Assembly: GCF_050947875.1 (NCBI RefSeq)
Contig: NC_134574.1
Location: 110,347,969 to 110,411,968, forward strand
Length of the DNA: 64,000 nucleotides
Direction: 5' to 3'
Origin: Dermacentor variabilis
Lineage: Eukaryota; Arthropoda; Arachnida; Ixodida; Ixodidae
The notes under the pieces were generated by a model. That model saw only the letters and a list, made by a program, of their open reading frames with translations. It was not told where the DNA came from and did not search any database. Positions 1 to 12,849 of this stretch are shown here, piece by piece. How positions within the stretch are numbered: position 1 is the first letter of the stretch; every line of letters starts with the position of its first letter. Position numbers and translations under genes: made by a program.

Positions 1-1639
1 ATGACGATGTCGGAACCATAAGGGCATGATACAACCAGCATAACCACAATTGACAGGGAAAACCAGCATTTTCATAGAATGAGAAAAAAGAAATTACGTT
101 CATAGCTCGGCAACAGGCTGGTCCGTTGTTAACCTCTGTTTCCCAACTAGTTGATTGTGGATATGCGAAACGTGAAGTGAAGACAACGATAACTGTATCT
201 GCAACAAGTGGCCAGATACGCCAACATATTGAAAGAAGGCTACCGCTATTTTTAGAAGTGTGTCATCATTCGCAAAGGTTTCGAAGAGGGGGCACTATTT
301 ACGGTGCTGATATTTTCGGCAATCGCTTTTGAATATTCAGAACACAACAGCATTGCCTGTGAAGCCTCGGTCTGCTCAAAGTTAGCTAACACGGACATTG
401 TACATTGAGCAATTGTAGTCTGCTGGTTGGTCAGCCCTAGAAGAGCTATGACATACATATGCCGTGGTTTAGATATCACGTGCCAGAGGGCCTATGAGCA
501 ATCTACTTTCCCTGGGGAAGAACAAACAATTTGACCGAATTATACAACGCAACCAAAAAGGCACATGACAGAACTACTGAACACTTCTTTATGTTGAGAT
601 TTTCAACTGAATGTCGACCTACATTTTGAACTATTCCAAATTTCGTAACTGTAGGAGGCAATAATAAACTCCACATGTACGTAATCACAGCAAATTGATG
701 CCTTTATAAAGAATATACACTTGAAAATAAAACTCATCGCGCTGGTTCTGATAATGCCAGCGAAGGTGGAGCAAGACAGACATACATCCCAACAGTGATG
801 GTGAGCTTCTAGAGTAAAGGATAAACGGATGTAAGAAATGCCATGGATGAAGTTAGTGGCGGGAATGTACGCCTGACGCACCAAACGAACCATTGTCAGA
901 AAGTGGGTCACGAAGGCAGTAGAAATAAGTTGTTCGCTTTGTAGCTTGCATGATTCATAGTGGTCAAGTTTCCTTTAGTTCGGCACTCTAAATTAAAAAA
1001 AAACTATTTCTTTACAGAAAATCCAATTGATATGTCGAACTGCATAGCTCGGCTACATCGTAGAAGCCAGGTTACCCGCAATGAATAAAGGCTGGGGTAC
1101 TTCGTACCAGCAAAACAAGGCTGTAAACGGTGCCATGTTGCATGCACAATTATCTGTTCTCTCATAGTCATAAGTGTCATCCTATCTCATAATGCCACAA
1201 TCATTTTAGTCCTAGGTATTCTACCATGGAAGTGCGAACGTGGTGAGCGTTAGAAAATATGACAGGGCGTATATTCTAAAAACAATTAATGCTATCGAAA
1301 ATATAGATTTTGCCTGCGGAATAGAATGTTTATTTTTAGGTTTTTTACTTACTGCGATCATGTAGCACTTAATAGCTGCCCTTACTTTTGAACCACATTG
1401 TCACCGTTGTCGTCTTCGCTGTTGGACTATATATGGGGGCAACTTTTAGATGTACACACAAGCAAACAACATGGTGATGGTCGCGATTAAATAATCCTGA
1501 TAACGGAGTCAATTATTTCTGAGCCAGAACAATAGCTGAAATCGGCCGCTTCTTTTCATTATTCGTATGATCCTTTGAAGCCTAATCATGTAATGATTTG
1601 TTTTCATACTGGAAGATATATTTGTTGACCGCTATTCTT

Positions 1640-1995
1640 TATTTGCCACTCAAGCCTTGAATTGTCGTCATTCGCGTTCGTGTACGGACTACACACCGGG
1701 TGAAAGCATGATGCACAAAACACGCTTTACAGAGCCGTTATTTTTTTACTCTCATCAAACGGAACGAAATTGAATACTTAAGCAAACAATTAGGGATAGA
1801 TGCTAATAATAGAATTAACAACTGGACAGCAAATTCTTCAGAAGGCGGTGTTGAATGCACAAACCGAAAACTCGCCGCGATATATGTGGTTCCTTACATC
1901 TGTGGTTCCATGCGGATTGTGACGTAAGCGACAACGACTCACATGTCACAAAGCGATGGCGGCACAACAAATCAATTCAAGATCCTAAGTACTAT
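1640..1995 (+). pseudogene. Broken counterpart of the 147-codon ORF of copy 2
   Basis: Translation in pieces gives segments matching the ORF at 59934-60377: first CTDYTPGESMMHKTRF, then after stops VLNAQTE and MWFLTSVVPCG, ending MAAQQIN. The frame is interrupted by stops and at least one shift around 1770-1830. The family is unknown. Whether this ever was a gene or merely follows DNA-level similarity cannot be decided by eye. Confidence 0.4.
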
Positions 1996-2305
1996 ACAAG
2001 TCGGTCAGATGCACAAGTCTGCATGTAGCAGTGCTTATAAGGTATTCGTTCAAATACACTAGATAATTTACAGGGATCCATCTTTACCACGCCCTTCTCT
2101 TTCTCCTCTTCTTGTTTGTCTTGTCTCTTAGGCCATATTCTTTGACTAAACATTTCATATTCGCGGATTTCTATTTTGATACTTCCTGCGAATGATAGGG
2201 CATAACGTGTCCTACTGAGTCTATATCAGTTTTTCGCTCCCGGTTCAAGACACTTTAGTCATTTTACAATTTCGTGCGGTTTAATGTGCTTTATCACTGT
2301 GCACC

Positions 2306-2500
2306 CCCCAGAGAAACTTCACTTTGGGCCATTCTTTGAAAATTGGCAGTTTGAATCATACGCGACTGCTTCAAGATTCTCGTATTTCGATTCAAGCAGT
2401 AGGCATTGCGATGTTCTGGAGAAAACAATAGCTGAAGAGGCAAGAAGAACAGGAATATCAGAAAGGAAAGGAAGCAATCAAGGTGGATGCCTGTATAAAT
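2306..2500 (+). other. Exon-like ORF segment shared by both arms
   Basis: The segment follows an acceptor-like CACTGTGCACCCCCCAG and ends before a donor-like TTTAG|GTATATG. In the frame starting at ATG 2284 it is open for 93 codons. The same frame is open in copy 2, with matching residues HFGP, WQFES, ATASRFSYFDSSS and HCDV. Copy 2 continues into a Lys/Arg-rich tail; copy 1 diverges there and has lost one of the two Cys. No known family is recognised. It could be an exon of a duplicated secreted-protein gene, now decayed. Confidence 0.35.
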
Positions 2501-2570
2501 TTAGGTATATGATAAGTCATACTTTATATATGACGCAGGCGAGAGGATCCGACGGTGTAGCTTGAACAAG

Positions 2571-5269
2571 GAACTCGTACGCGTTCTCAGCACCCTTCAC
2601 CCGACCCAAAGGGCACATCCTTTCGAATCAGCTTAGTGAGACATCGTGTCTTTGCAGCGTATTTCCTAATGAACGCACGAAAATGACGTACGAGTCCAAG
2701 GAAATCGAATTGTGGGCGTAAGTCATATGATTTGAGGAGTGTCTTCATCCTTAGTACATATTCTTGTTTTGTTGCTTTAGCTTTATCGTAATAAAAACTC
2801 TACAACATTCGACTGAAAAAGAGTCACTCGTATATTTGTTCATATTTAACTATGGCATAATCAGGGCTTCTAACACGCACGCAAGACGTTCTTTCATCTT
2901 CTTCTCTTGTGCGTCAGTATATGGTGATGTAGATGTATAAGTTACAAAACTTTCGGATGACCTCAATGAGAATGAAATTGATAGTTTGCTGACGCCAATC
3001 TCCAACACTCTTTCAACCGACATGGCAAGCGGTTGTACTCCTACCTATCGAAAGGCGGTACAAAAACGGGGTGCTAATTACAGGATTGTTGTAGTGAGTA
3101 GCGAGAATCCTTTACAGAATCATCAGCAGGGAAGGGAAGCAAATCAGTATCCCCCTTCATCATCCGGTGATCTGTGGAAAGGCACAATAGCGGTCGTCTT
3201 CTGATACTAGGGCGATTGCTGACGCAAACTTCGACGTTGAAGGCCTTATAGAACCGACATTTTCCATTTTTTGGAGTTTGACCTCTAGCCATATATTGTT
3301 CTCTTGAGACAGACTTTAGGCCTTTTTATGCGGGGCTGTTTCGTCACGAAACTTAGAGGGCAGCTCAGGTACATCTGCTAGTGGAGGGTACTTCTATAAA
3401 GAAATCAAAAGTTCAGGAGAGTTTGTCATTACCCCATCAGCGTTTTTCCTCTTTCGTTATCACCTTTTAACACTGCCCACGAGCAGAGGTGTCGTAGACA
3501 TTTATTCTTGTACCCCCCCCCCCACCACTTTTATGCCTTGGCGTGTGAATTCCATAATAAATAACTAAATAAATAAATAAATTGAACTCCGGTGTGAATT
3601 TGCAATTCGACACAAATTACATAAGTGATCAATCAATGGCCAGTTCGTCTCTCCCAAAATTGCGCACTTAAAACTTGAAGTGGGAGCTCTTGGCGCGACA
3701 TACTGCGTTCCTTTCTGGCAGCAGAAGACAAAATGTAAGAAAATTTTTTGGCTAATTGAAGACAACGTGCCACCAAAGTGAAACGGCACGCCTTCCGATG
3801 CAGTAGGGCTTCTACTTGCGCGAACCGTACGATAGGAGTGCGCGGATGGTTAGACCGCAGTCGAAAATGGTAAGGCTTCTTAAACTTAAGAGACTGCCCT
3901 TTGTATTCGGCTGCCTTGTCTACGACTATATAAATGATACTTGATGACTGTCATGGCGGAGTCGGTCTTTACATGGACGGTGATCCTAATGTCCGTGGTA
4001 ATTAGTTATCAGGAAATAGAATGATCATGTTTTTTTAGGGGTGGGGAGACACGACCGTCGTTTACGGAATGCGTCCACTGAGGATGGCTGAAGGATAAAC
4101 TAGGTGCATGACCGTCAAGTCATGCTCTTCAGTACCACGCGTCGGGCATGTTACCTTCCGGGTGCCGAATAAACTAAGTCTTCGTTGCCATCGTGGCTGT
4201 GGTTACACGAGGCATGCAATCAAGATGAGAAAACTACTGCGAAAGGTATATATTTACCATCGCGTTCATAAATTGTCCGAATAACCACCGACATTTCCGG
4301 CGTTCTTTACAAGTCGCTGTTTTTTACCAATTGCTTTACGTAACCAAACATGCATGTGGGCGCTGACAGCATAAGAATTGGCAACATCCACCGGAAAAAC
4401 TGCACAGCGGCTGCTTTGTGCGCATTCGCGCATTAACATGCACGAGATCCGCCAATATTGTGCCGCTACGGCAATGTCTTTAGTACTGCTATATTACTGT
4501 TGCATGCGAATTCACACTATTTAACCAAATAATTGGTAAATGTACTTAGCATATGGTCTGTTTCACTAAAGACATGTAAAGTGAGAAAGAGTAATTTTCT
4601 AAACCAAATTTTTCAATTGTTCCCGCAGTCGCAAACGCCACATTTCAGATTGCTTTTCTATCTCTAATTCGGAAGTAACGATGAGCCAACTTCCTCCAAC
4701 TGCTTTGTTTCGAGAACGCGTATTTCATAAAGTATTTTTAAAATGCTGGAACTTATTTCTGAGCTCTACAAGAAAATAGTGCTTGGACTAGGTTAAACAC
4801 TTTTATTGAGGATCAAGGTATTGGTATTCTAGATTGCCGCAATTATTAAGGCTGTAGCTCGTGTAATACCCTTGGTTACATGTAGGGCGATAGATGTCTT
4901 AGCCTAACAGTATATGACAGCTGCCAGCCGGCAGCAAATGCAGGACAATCCGGAGGTGAAAGAGCTGTGGAAGGTTCCGAAAAAAGAGCAAGGAAAGATA
5001 TTGGGTACCTCTCATGTAAAGATAAAAATCAATCCTAACACTCTTTTCGAGATGTCGAATGATATCAAAATACTATAACATGCAACCTACTCCCGGCAAC
5101 TCGTGTTTGTCTATACCGCTCCATAATGACCCGGAGATAGAGCGCAATAAAACATGTAAAGCGCACAGTATATGTGAGTCCTTTCCGCGCTTGCTATCAG
5201 AACTCACACCGAAAACAATGGGAAATGCCTTTGAGTGGGGCTCTATAAAGCAAAGCTATTGCAGTATCT
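2571..5269. other. Unassigned intergenic stretch
   Basis: No coding signal or recognised transposon domain was seen. The only structure is a run of 11 C at 3513-3523 and a short (AAAT)n-like tract at about 3557-3583, which may mark the tail of an old retroposon. ORFs here are at most 85 codons and look like chance frames. Confidence 0.4.
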
Positions 5270-6830
5270 TGTTATTTTTATCTGCTGACGTCAAATTCAC
5301 GCGAGCGCTGACGTAAGCACCGGGCGGTGACCCACAACTTTCTTTGAACCGCCGACTCAAAAGGTCTTCTAGTTTTAGGAGCTCACTTTTGTGTGAATTC
5401 AAATAGAATAGCATTGCCTGCTTTGGCAGGTTTTGATTATTTACTTGACAGGAAGCGAATAACATGCGGAAATGCAGAGGGTTTTCATGAGGTTTTCATC
5501 AAACTAGATAACCGGATGATGTTTGGGGTGCCGGCATCCGTGATTTGTCCGCTTCCTTTTGCCTTGCCCGTGCTGGCTGGTCATAAATTGCGCTGGAATA
5601 CAATGGAAGGAAATATCTCCCTTACGATTACGATATACCTTTATTCTAAATTTGAGCCCAGCTCTATACGCGTTTTTATTTTGCGATACACTGAGGCAAT
5701 GAACTTTAGAGAGTTATGTAGCAGAGCCGGCGATCGTCGAAAATTTGATCTGTGGGTGAAGCGCGTCGGCTTATCCCTATTGCCGCGTGGCTTCCAGGAA
5801 AAACTACACAATTTGCGCGACGCACGGAATCAAATTACAAAACAATCGCAAACCATGACAATAAGAAAAAGGCATGAACGATATCAAATCAAGCAAACCA
5901 ATCAAGCGCGAGTGACAGCTGAGGCGACCAGATGGTAGTACGAAGCGAGCAGTCCGGCTGTGAACAGATACGAGTATACGCATCGACCGGTCGGGCGGAT
6001 GTGCATTACACCAGTTTCCCGCGGGCACGTTGCTGAAGGGGCTTATCTCATTGGTCTGCGCCGTTCGCGGCCCGCATCATTCACCTGCCGCTCCGCGTTT
6101 GCTCTTTCACGTGTCGCTGTGCTCGTTCGCTCAATTATGCAACCTATGCTGCCAATGCCCACGCTCGACACAGGAACGGGCGCCAAAGAGTTGTGATCTA
6201 AATAGCGACGCCTAAACGGATTCTCCCTGAAGGAGACTTGGAAGAGTGAAATCGTATACGTGCCGAAAGCGCACGACAAAGATATACTTCCCAGCAAAAA
6301 AATTACTATACGCAGATAGAACAGATTATCCCCGGTAGCTCCAAGTGCCAGAGCGATCAGCAGGAAGACGTTTTCCTTCCCTTTCAGAATGGGGCTCTCT
6401 CCCATTTTACAAAGAAATAAGTTTTCTTTTTAGCATAATAATGCACTTGTAATACATACACGTCACGTTGATTTGGTAATATATAGCGATTTGTTGACGC
6501 TGCATAATAGAAAGGCGAAGTGCGCAAAGCTCTAAAACCATTGACGAATAACGAAAGGCTTCCGGCGGCAAAATTGTGGAATCTTAAAATATTACTTTTC
6601 TTTTGGTTCTTTCGATCGTGCGTAATCAGTGTGCAAGGGGCATCTCAGGTAGGGACTCTTCCTGCTTTTAGTGACGTCACCTGACTAAGAGATTAAGTAC
6701 CGGCTTGTGACAAATCGCGGGGGCTGATTGCGAAAATCACACAAGATAATTTGGAAAAGCTTGAAGATATAGCACCCCTGCATTCTAAGTTATATTTCTG
6801 ACAGTTATTCAAAAAGAAATAACGAAAGTC
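5270..6830 (+). repeat. Interspersed repeat X, copy 1, carrying an insertion
   Basis: It shares blocks in the same order with 20785-21750: GGGCGGTGACCCA (5322 and 20822), a TTTTAGGAGCTC-like block, TGCCGGC-TCCGTGATT (about 5530 and 21040), CGTGCCGAAAG (6260 and 21183), and a terminal GGGGGCTGATTGCGAAA followed by AGC(A/G)CCCCTGCA. Copy 2 runs directly from the block ending near 5620 to the block starting near 6236, so about 600 bp here is an insertion or was deleted in copy 2. The element has no coding capacity I recognise; a non-autonomous transposon is likely. Confidence 0.6.
5393..5938 (+). other. 181-codon ORF inside repeat X, probably non-coding
   Basis: This is one of the longer single-frame ORFs in the window. 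Its first 80 or so codons lie in repeat X and are not open in the second copy. The rest lies in the 600-bp insertion. No domain, signal peptide or repeated motif is visible, although the second half is basic and Gln/Arg-rich. A chance frame is the simplest reading. Confidence 0.25.
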
Positions 6831-9419
6831 GCACATCCCCGGAAGATTACTAGTAGTAGTGGTAGTTCAATTTTTCGCAATGGGGTACATGATTGGGAAA
6901 ACAGAACACTCTTGCGCAAATGATTAACGATATATAAATAAACACGATAAAAACTTCAAGCAGCGCTGCGCCGCAATAGTTTCGGATGTGCTTGCAAATC
7001 TATGAATTTCTTGCGCGCAGTAATAATTTATTCGCCAGGAATCACCAATAAAACTGATTGATATGAAGCAGGGAACTTGGAAAGTAGAATTCAAATCTCG
7101 GAGAATGTGATATGCTCAGACGTCGGGTAAACAGCCACTAATCTATATACAGAAAGGCATAAAGTCTCCTAAAATAGTTGTAGATGCGAAGAACACAAGT
7201 GCCTTAATTCGCGAACGTCCATTTGTATTAATGCGAAAGCATTATATGCCCCTTTACAGGAAGGTCTGTCGGCGTGTCCGCCTAATGGTTCCAAAAATGA
7301 TCGAAGAAAGAAGGAGTAAAACAAATTGTAAAATGCTTCAGTTGACGTGACATTCCTAGAGATTTCAATTCCCAGTACCCAGTGCATGCGTCATCCCACA
7401 AGCGCGCAGGCAAGCGCGCGCATTGAGACGCTTCATGCGTCTTGATCTGACCTTACCGAGGCAATGTCAGAACGAATGCCACAGCTTCCGCAGGTAAAGA
7501 ACGCGGGGAAGAAAAACAGCTCAACAAAGCGACTATAACGCTGGCGTATTCGCACACGTAGGCAGTCTTACGTGTGTCTGTTATTTTGGTGCCCTGTATC
7601 TTTCTTTTATTCATCAACTTTAGAAACAAGCACTAATGTATAATAAGTTCGAAGAAGGCCTTTCTAGTGACGTGTATTGTCACGTAGCAGTGAAGACGAA
7701 TAATAAGAAAAACCAAAACGCGCACGAATGAAAAATGGGTGCTCTATTGAAACTTTGATGTATTGCTTTTTTTCTTTGCGCTAAGACAAATATTAACACT
7801 GGAGAAAGTTGAAGGCGTGTTCAGGGTTACCTGCCTCCAGAGTGCACTCTTTGTTGGCTGTTAGCAAGGGTGTCAAAATATTCGTAATTTTTACACGCTT
7901 TTGACACGCTTGATAATTATAATGACGCGTGTCGCCATGATAATCGCCAGAGGACATATTTGGTACAATTGCGAGACCGCGGGTGGGCGTGTTCATAATA
8001 TTGTTCACTTTCATAAAGTTGCCTAGATTCTTGAGAAATATTTGTGACAAGCAGAACCACAATCGTTACCTTAAGTGCGCACACGCAGTCTCTTAATCAG
8101 TAAGGTAAGTGAACATATAGTCAGTGCTGTATCACACTTTTCTGTTGGCTAGTGCTATACCTTAAACAGTCACAAAACCTTGATTTCTTCCCAAATACAT
8201 TTCCATGATGATGCCTTGAACTACTAGCATATTCCCGTTTTGCGGCTGCGAACACGAAACTGTTTAGGCTGTCTCCAAATTAAGCACCATTTGCTGAAAC
8301 ATACAGTGACAACGCGATATGCAGGATCCTTTTAAACAGTTGATCCTCAAAGTAAACATTAAAACAAAGCACACTGCTATCGAGCAAGAGCATGCTGCTG
8401 AATAAGCGAGATACTATAAGCTGCTCCAATTAGCATTTGGAAAGATAGAGTGCTACAAGACTTGAAGAACTGATTGAGCATACAGCACGATTGAAAGTAG
8501 TTACCTATTTAGGATAGTTGCAACGTTTAACATAGTAAAAGATACTGTCACTCCTTACTGCATAAGTATTGATTTTATTTTGTAAATATTTGGCTAGGCC
8601 TTCATTAGTTGACGCTTGCCAAACCATACTCATTTTTCTAAAGAAACACTTCCACGCAAACTTTAACGATTTTACCTTTCTATTTGTATGAAAAATTTCG
8701 TACCACAAATGTTATTAAAATTGTCGCTATGTGAATGGTTGATTTCGAGCTTGTGTGTCAGACTTTTAATGTAAGCGCCTTGCGTATGCTTCACACAAAG
8801 TGAATATTTTCGCCATTTTTAGTGAGAAATTCTTTATTTTTGTCTCTCGCGAAGTGTTTCACTAGGTGCGCGTACGGCGTCGACTTGAAATTTCTACTTG
8901 AACGCAGTGTTGCTGAGAGCATGGCCTTGAAGCGATGCCAGCGCTGGAAGAAACGGAATTTGAGATAAAATTATTAACTAATGATTCCGCAAAAATGGAG
9001 TGAATATGCAAATGAGCAGGCTAAGCTTATCACAGCGCTTCACTCGAGTCTGGTCTGCCGTATTCCTTTAACGTTAATAAAAGCATACATAGGTCAGTCG
9101 GGTTGCTGTAATAATGATCGCACAGAAAAGCGCAGTATGGCTGGAACAAGGGAAAATTTCGATTATTCAGCTTTTTTCTTTCTAAAGAGCTGCGTTATTT
9201 GGGTAAAACTGTAGTCGAGAGAAGAGCAGGTATAAGGGCAGTAACGAAAAAAAAATTTCTGTATTAAAATAATAGGAAATGGCTTTGCCCGCCTTCTATT
9301 TCCCCTAAATACAGAGGTTTAATTCCCCGACTTGCTTCGTTTGCTTTTATTTCTTTTTTTTATTTTGGCACGATTTGTTTTCACATTTTACCAAGCTGGT
9401 ACAGTTATGAGTTATCACG
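6831..9419. other. Unassigned stretch with a likely repeat scrap at 7205-7260
   Basis: No gene is supported. The tract around 7230, containing GCGAAAGCATTATATGCCCC, resembles a short motif I associate with dispersed tick repeats, but no second copy occurs in this window. ORFs are at most 89 codons with no domain. Confidence 0.3.
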
Positions 9420-10340
9420 AGTAGCGCCGCCGAGCTCGAGCTAAGGCGCTCCATCGCTGTTACGGCCGTGAACCGGACTCCGTATGGGTAGACGCCGCAT
9501 GCATGGGAGAGCAAGCGGTTGCCACCGTGCTAGACTCCTCCTTATCCCCACTCATCACACTACTCCTCCCCCCCCCCCCCCACACACTTCCCCGGAAGCT
9601 GCAGAGGAAGCTCCGATTGCCATTGCTATCACCCATATGGAAGCCCGGTACATAATAACATATTCAAAAACAGCTATACTAAATTTTGCACGAGGCCGAG
9701 TCCATGTTCCTGTTTTTGCATACCGGACTCGCCCGTTGCACCTCCACCCCGCCATGTGGAGCTGATATGGGTGCCTGCGCATTCCGGGAATCCCGGAAAC
9801 GAGCCTGCCAACCTTTTAGCCCGAGGTTCTATTAACCGGGCTCAGGTGGCCTCCGATCCGGGATTCACGAAGGAGCGCATGCACGCTTTCAGCGATCGGA
9901 CGCAGGCTTGTATAGCCGCACGTCAGATGTACCCCCCACCTCACCCATCCCTAGACAACAGACATGCGACAATTTGGAGCCGACTGCAGACCCACGCACT
10001 CCCCTCCCCTGTCACCCTATGCCATTACCATCCCTCTTTCCCAACCCCCGCCTTCACCTTCTGTCGCGAACCGTTCGCGTCCGCCATCCACATCGTTTTG
10101 CTTTGCCTGGCGGACCCTCCCCCGCGGGGCCTGGAGCACCTGACATCGTGGAAGGACGGAGAGACCGTGCTCCGCTCTGAGGACCCGGCAACGCAGACCA
10201 TCGCGACGAGCCAGGCTGCCAGTATTATGGACCTACGGAACATAAACACTTGAGTGGAGTACGGTCGTGCGGGGGCCCAGAGGCCTGCGTGCCCCAAACA
10301 CCTTTGTTTGATTAAAGTTTTTAACAACAACGACATACCG
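9420..10340 (+). pseudogene. R1/I-like LINE remnant: RNase H end of ORF2 and 3' tail
   Basis: The 3' part of a non-LTR retrotransposon ORF2. Two frames make up the RNase H domain: 9603-9720 gives TYSKTAILNFARGR (canonical form has DSK), and after a frameshift near 9750 comes VELIWVPAHSGNPGNEPAN, the signature RNase H C-terminal motif of R1/I-type LINEs. About 100 residues further on come YPPPHPSL and a decayed Cys-containing segment. The tail ends ATTAAAGTTTTTAACAACAAC at 10310-10333, typical of these elements. The first catalytic Asp context is altered and the frame is broken. The 5' part is missing, so this is a 5'-truncated insertion. Confidence 0.75.
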
Positions 10341-10623
10341 TTACAGCAGATCTTTTTTTGTTTCTAGGGATTTTTTTAGACGAATTAGATTTTTGGAGCG
10401 AAGCAGTCTATGGCAATGCTCCGGAAAAGTCAAGCTGGTGGACAAAAAATGTCTTGCGACAAAGCCAACTTTCTAGCGAATGCTATGTAGCTCTCAACCT
10501 AATGTTCGTATTATGAAAAAAAATTATACTTTAGTTGGCCGATAAGGCGGCTCTATTATTAAGTATAGTTTCATTTACTTGCCCCTCAATAAGTACGGAC
10601 AGCTGGGATAGTTGGTTGTGATT
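10341..10623. other. Unassigned spacer
   Basis: An AT-rich spacer between the LINE tail and the foldback element. No feature was seen. Confidence 0.4.
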
Positions 10624-10766
10624 AGCATTATGATACAGCGTTCCAGCGCACAATTGAACACGGACGAGAAGAGAAAGAAAACACGAACGCCGGAAGTACG
10701 GCGTTCGTGCTGTCTTTCTCTTCTCGTCCGTGCTCGATTCTGCGCTGGAACGATGTTTCATAATGC
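10624..10766. mobile_element. Foldback (palindromic) element, about 70-bp arms
   Basis: Starting at AGCATTATGA and ending TCATAATGCT, the two halves are near-perfect reverse complements. The core arms of about 54 bp (CGTTCCAGCGCA... to ...ACGAACGCCG) differ at only a few positions, and the loop is about six bases (GAAGTA). The structure fits a MITE or foldback transposon rather than a gene. Because the arms are so alike, ORFs at 10531-10761 (-) and 10612-10800 (+) are mirror images of one another. Confidence 0.75.
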
Positions 10767-11413
10767 TTGTCCTAATTGTTCGTTCACATTGAAATTGTGA
10801 AAGTTAAACAATTCCCGTCTGCTAAAAGTACATGGGCATCTACGCAGGGAGTATGGTTACACAATATGGCTGTGACTCTTGTTTTATGGTAACTATCCCA
10901 TTACAAATTATATGAGAATTAGCCGCTAAGACGATTCTAAAATCACGGCGTGTTTTGTTTGATTTCCATAATTATGTAGTCTACGGTAAAGTCTTAAATA
11001 TTGCGGCATTCGTGTACGTTGCTAATACACGGGCTTTTACGGTAGGGAAAACGAAAAGCCTATGTTTGTCCCCTAGAAATAAAAAACTCTAGTCCCTCCA
11101 AGTTTCATCCAGTCGATTTTCTGCGCAGTATGTTCAATCGCAAATTACAAACAAACGTGCTTTCTTTCGAGCATTGCTTTGTACTGCGCCCCAGTCAACG
11201 CATATCGTCGCTCGCGTCGTGGCTTAGTTTAACAGCAACATGCGTGTAAAGGCGCCCCGTCGCAGCTGCGCCGTCAACACCTGCGTGTTAAGAGTGTCGT
11301 TAGCGCGTCTTCAGGCTGGCGCCTTTTGCACTCGAGCAGTTCAGTCTACTGCCTTACAGTGACCCCAATGTGCCCGCGAAGACACGTCAACGCTTATGCA
11401 AAGATATGACGCG

Positions 11414-11450
11414 GGCCAAGAACCTCACCTGCGTGGTGAGGTTCTTGGCC
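11414..11450. repeat. Perfect 16-bp hairpin
   Basis: GGCCAAGAACCTCACC at 11414-11429 is exactly reverse-complemented at 11435-11450 across a 5-nt loop (TGCGT). The arms are GC-rich compared with the flanks. No transposon or RNA family is recognised; a decayed foldback element or structured transcript are both possible. Confidence 0.65.
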
Positions 11451-12849
11451 GGGTGCCAGCACAAGGCGAGGATATTCGTAGAAATCAATGATAACGATAA
11501 ATCTATCATAGTTTGTGTAACAGAAGCGATGAGCGCATGCATGGTAGACGGAACAACATAAAGAGGCAATTTAATTGGTAAGAGGTAGTTTAATAGACAA
11601 AGATATTCATAGTATAGCTGAATTACCCACCACTTTACAAACAAACACTTTGATCCACAATCAAGCTTATTAATGTAGTATAGGCACGGCTTTCTTCTAG
11701 AGCTCAGCAATAAATCCTCGAATCTCAAAATAAGTTTTACCAAATACGCATAATGCGGACACAGCAGTTATATGAATTTTGCTCTTACTTACTTGCAAAT
11801 AAAACAGATCAAAACAGCCTGGAAGTAAGTTGTATGGGAGTACACGAACAGTTGAAAAACTTTGCTATGAAATTTAGACTTTCTCATTTCAATTGCCTTT
11901 AGTGTCAGTGACCATAACCGACGTGCGTTTACCAATTCTCTGGCCAAATTGGTGGCTTCGCATGTGACAGTAAAATAGCCATGCTAAACGAATTCTCGTA
12001 TTGATATTTTATTGGCGTCTCTCGTGAGGGTCTATCTTATTGCGCGAATGCAAGTAAGGCAGCCACTGTGCAGTTTCTCGTGTGGACGTTGCAAAATTTT
12101 ATGCTGCCAGCGCCTACACGTACAATGACGGCGACTGGTAAAGAACGCCGATTATGTAAGTGGTTTTTGGAATAGCTTAAGAAAGGCAACGCGAATATAC
12201 AGCGTCCACAGTATATTTTCTTTCGTTTGCTTCATGGCTAGTGTAGCCGCTACTGTGACGGCACCGAACACTGAGTGCTCGGCACGCGTATGATATCATG
12301 TCCTGTGCTTGAATACATGGCCGTACTCCTAGCTTCTACTGCGTTTCAGTCGACAGCAATTTATCTGCTTGAGTGTGGTACATGCCATGAGGAGGCAATA
12401 TATTGGTCAAACAGAAACGCTTTTCAGATTCCGGATTAGTAATAATTTTGATCACGCAAAGCATTTCCCATATCTTCTATTGTGAAAACACCTACGTACC
12501 AACTGGACACTCTTTCCAAGATATTAGAGCGATCATTATGGAATCTGGTTTTCCTTGCCACCATGATCATTTGGTCCACGAATATTACCTGATATGCAAG
12601 TTTAACGCTTTTCTTGCGGTATTAACAGAAACGTCGAAAAATTAATCTGCATGACTAATTTGGATAGCTCCTTTTATATCTTCTTACTCGTGCACGTGCT
12701 CATGGTGGCCTTTTGTAGGAGATTTTTCTAGGATGGGAACTTGATATTTGTGCCCGACGATTGGTGGCTACGACTGTGGCATAAGCTCCACGGGTAGCAT
12801 GAAGACTGATGCTACTAGCGAGAATATCGCAATTTTGAGAAGAAAGAAT

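Larger units (their letters stand above)
1..2570 (+). repeat. Left arm of a large inverted duplication (copy 1)
   Basis: Read forward, this stretch matches the reverse complement of about 61960-59340 almost end to end. Anchors include GCCAGGTTACC (1068), the 1700-1735 block containing ACACCGGGTGAAAGCATGAT, and 2300-2500. By eye the arms look roughly 75-85% identical, with small indels, so the event is old. The first 600 bp also match 23400-24140. Several reading frames stay open in more than one copy (see the ORF entries), so this may be a duplicated gene segment or a large transposon. The left end runs off the window. Confidence 0.75.

Noticed and set aside
2306..2500. Homology of the HFGP...HCDV segment to exon 4 of the five-exon gene
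   Set aside because: Both have two Cys with Phe, Ser and Arg between them, but spacing differs and no run of more than three residues matches. It is too weak to claim.
5393..5938. 181-codon ORF as a gene
   Set aside because: It straddles the junction between repeat X and an inserted segment, and it is not open in the second copy.
9484..9782. Pro/His-rich ORF as a novel protein
   Set aside because: The Pro/His part comes from a C-run and ACAC tract; the rest is a frame of the LINE RNase H remnant.
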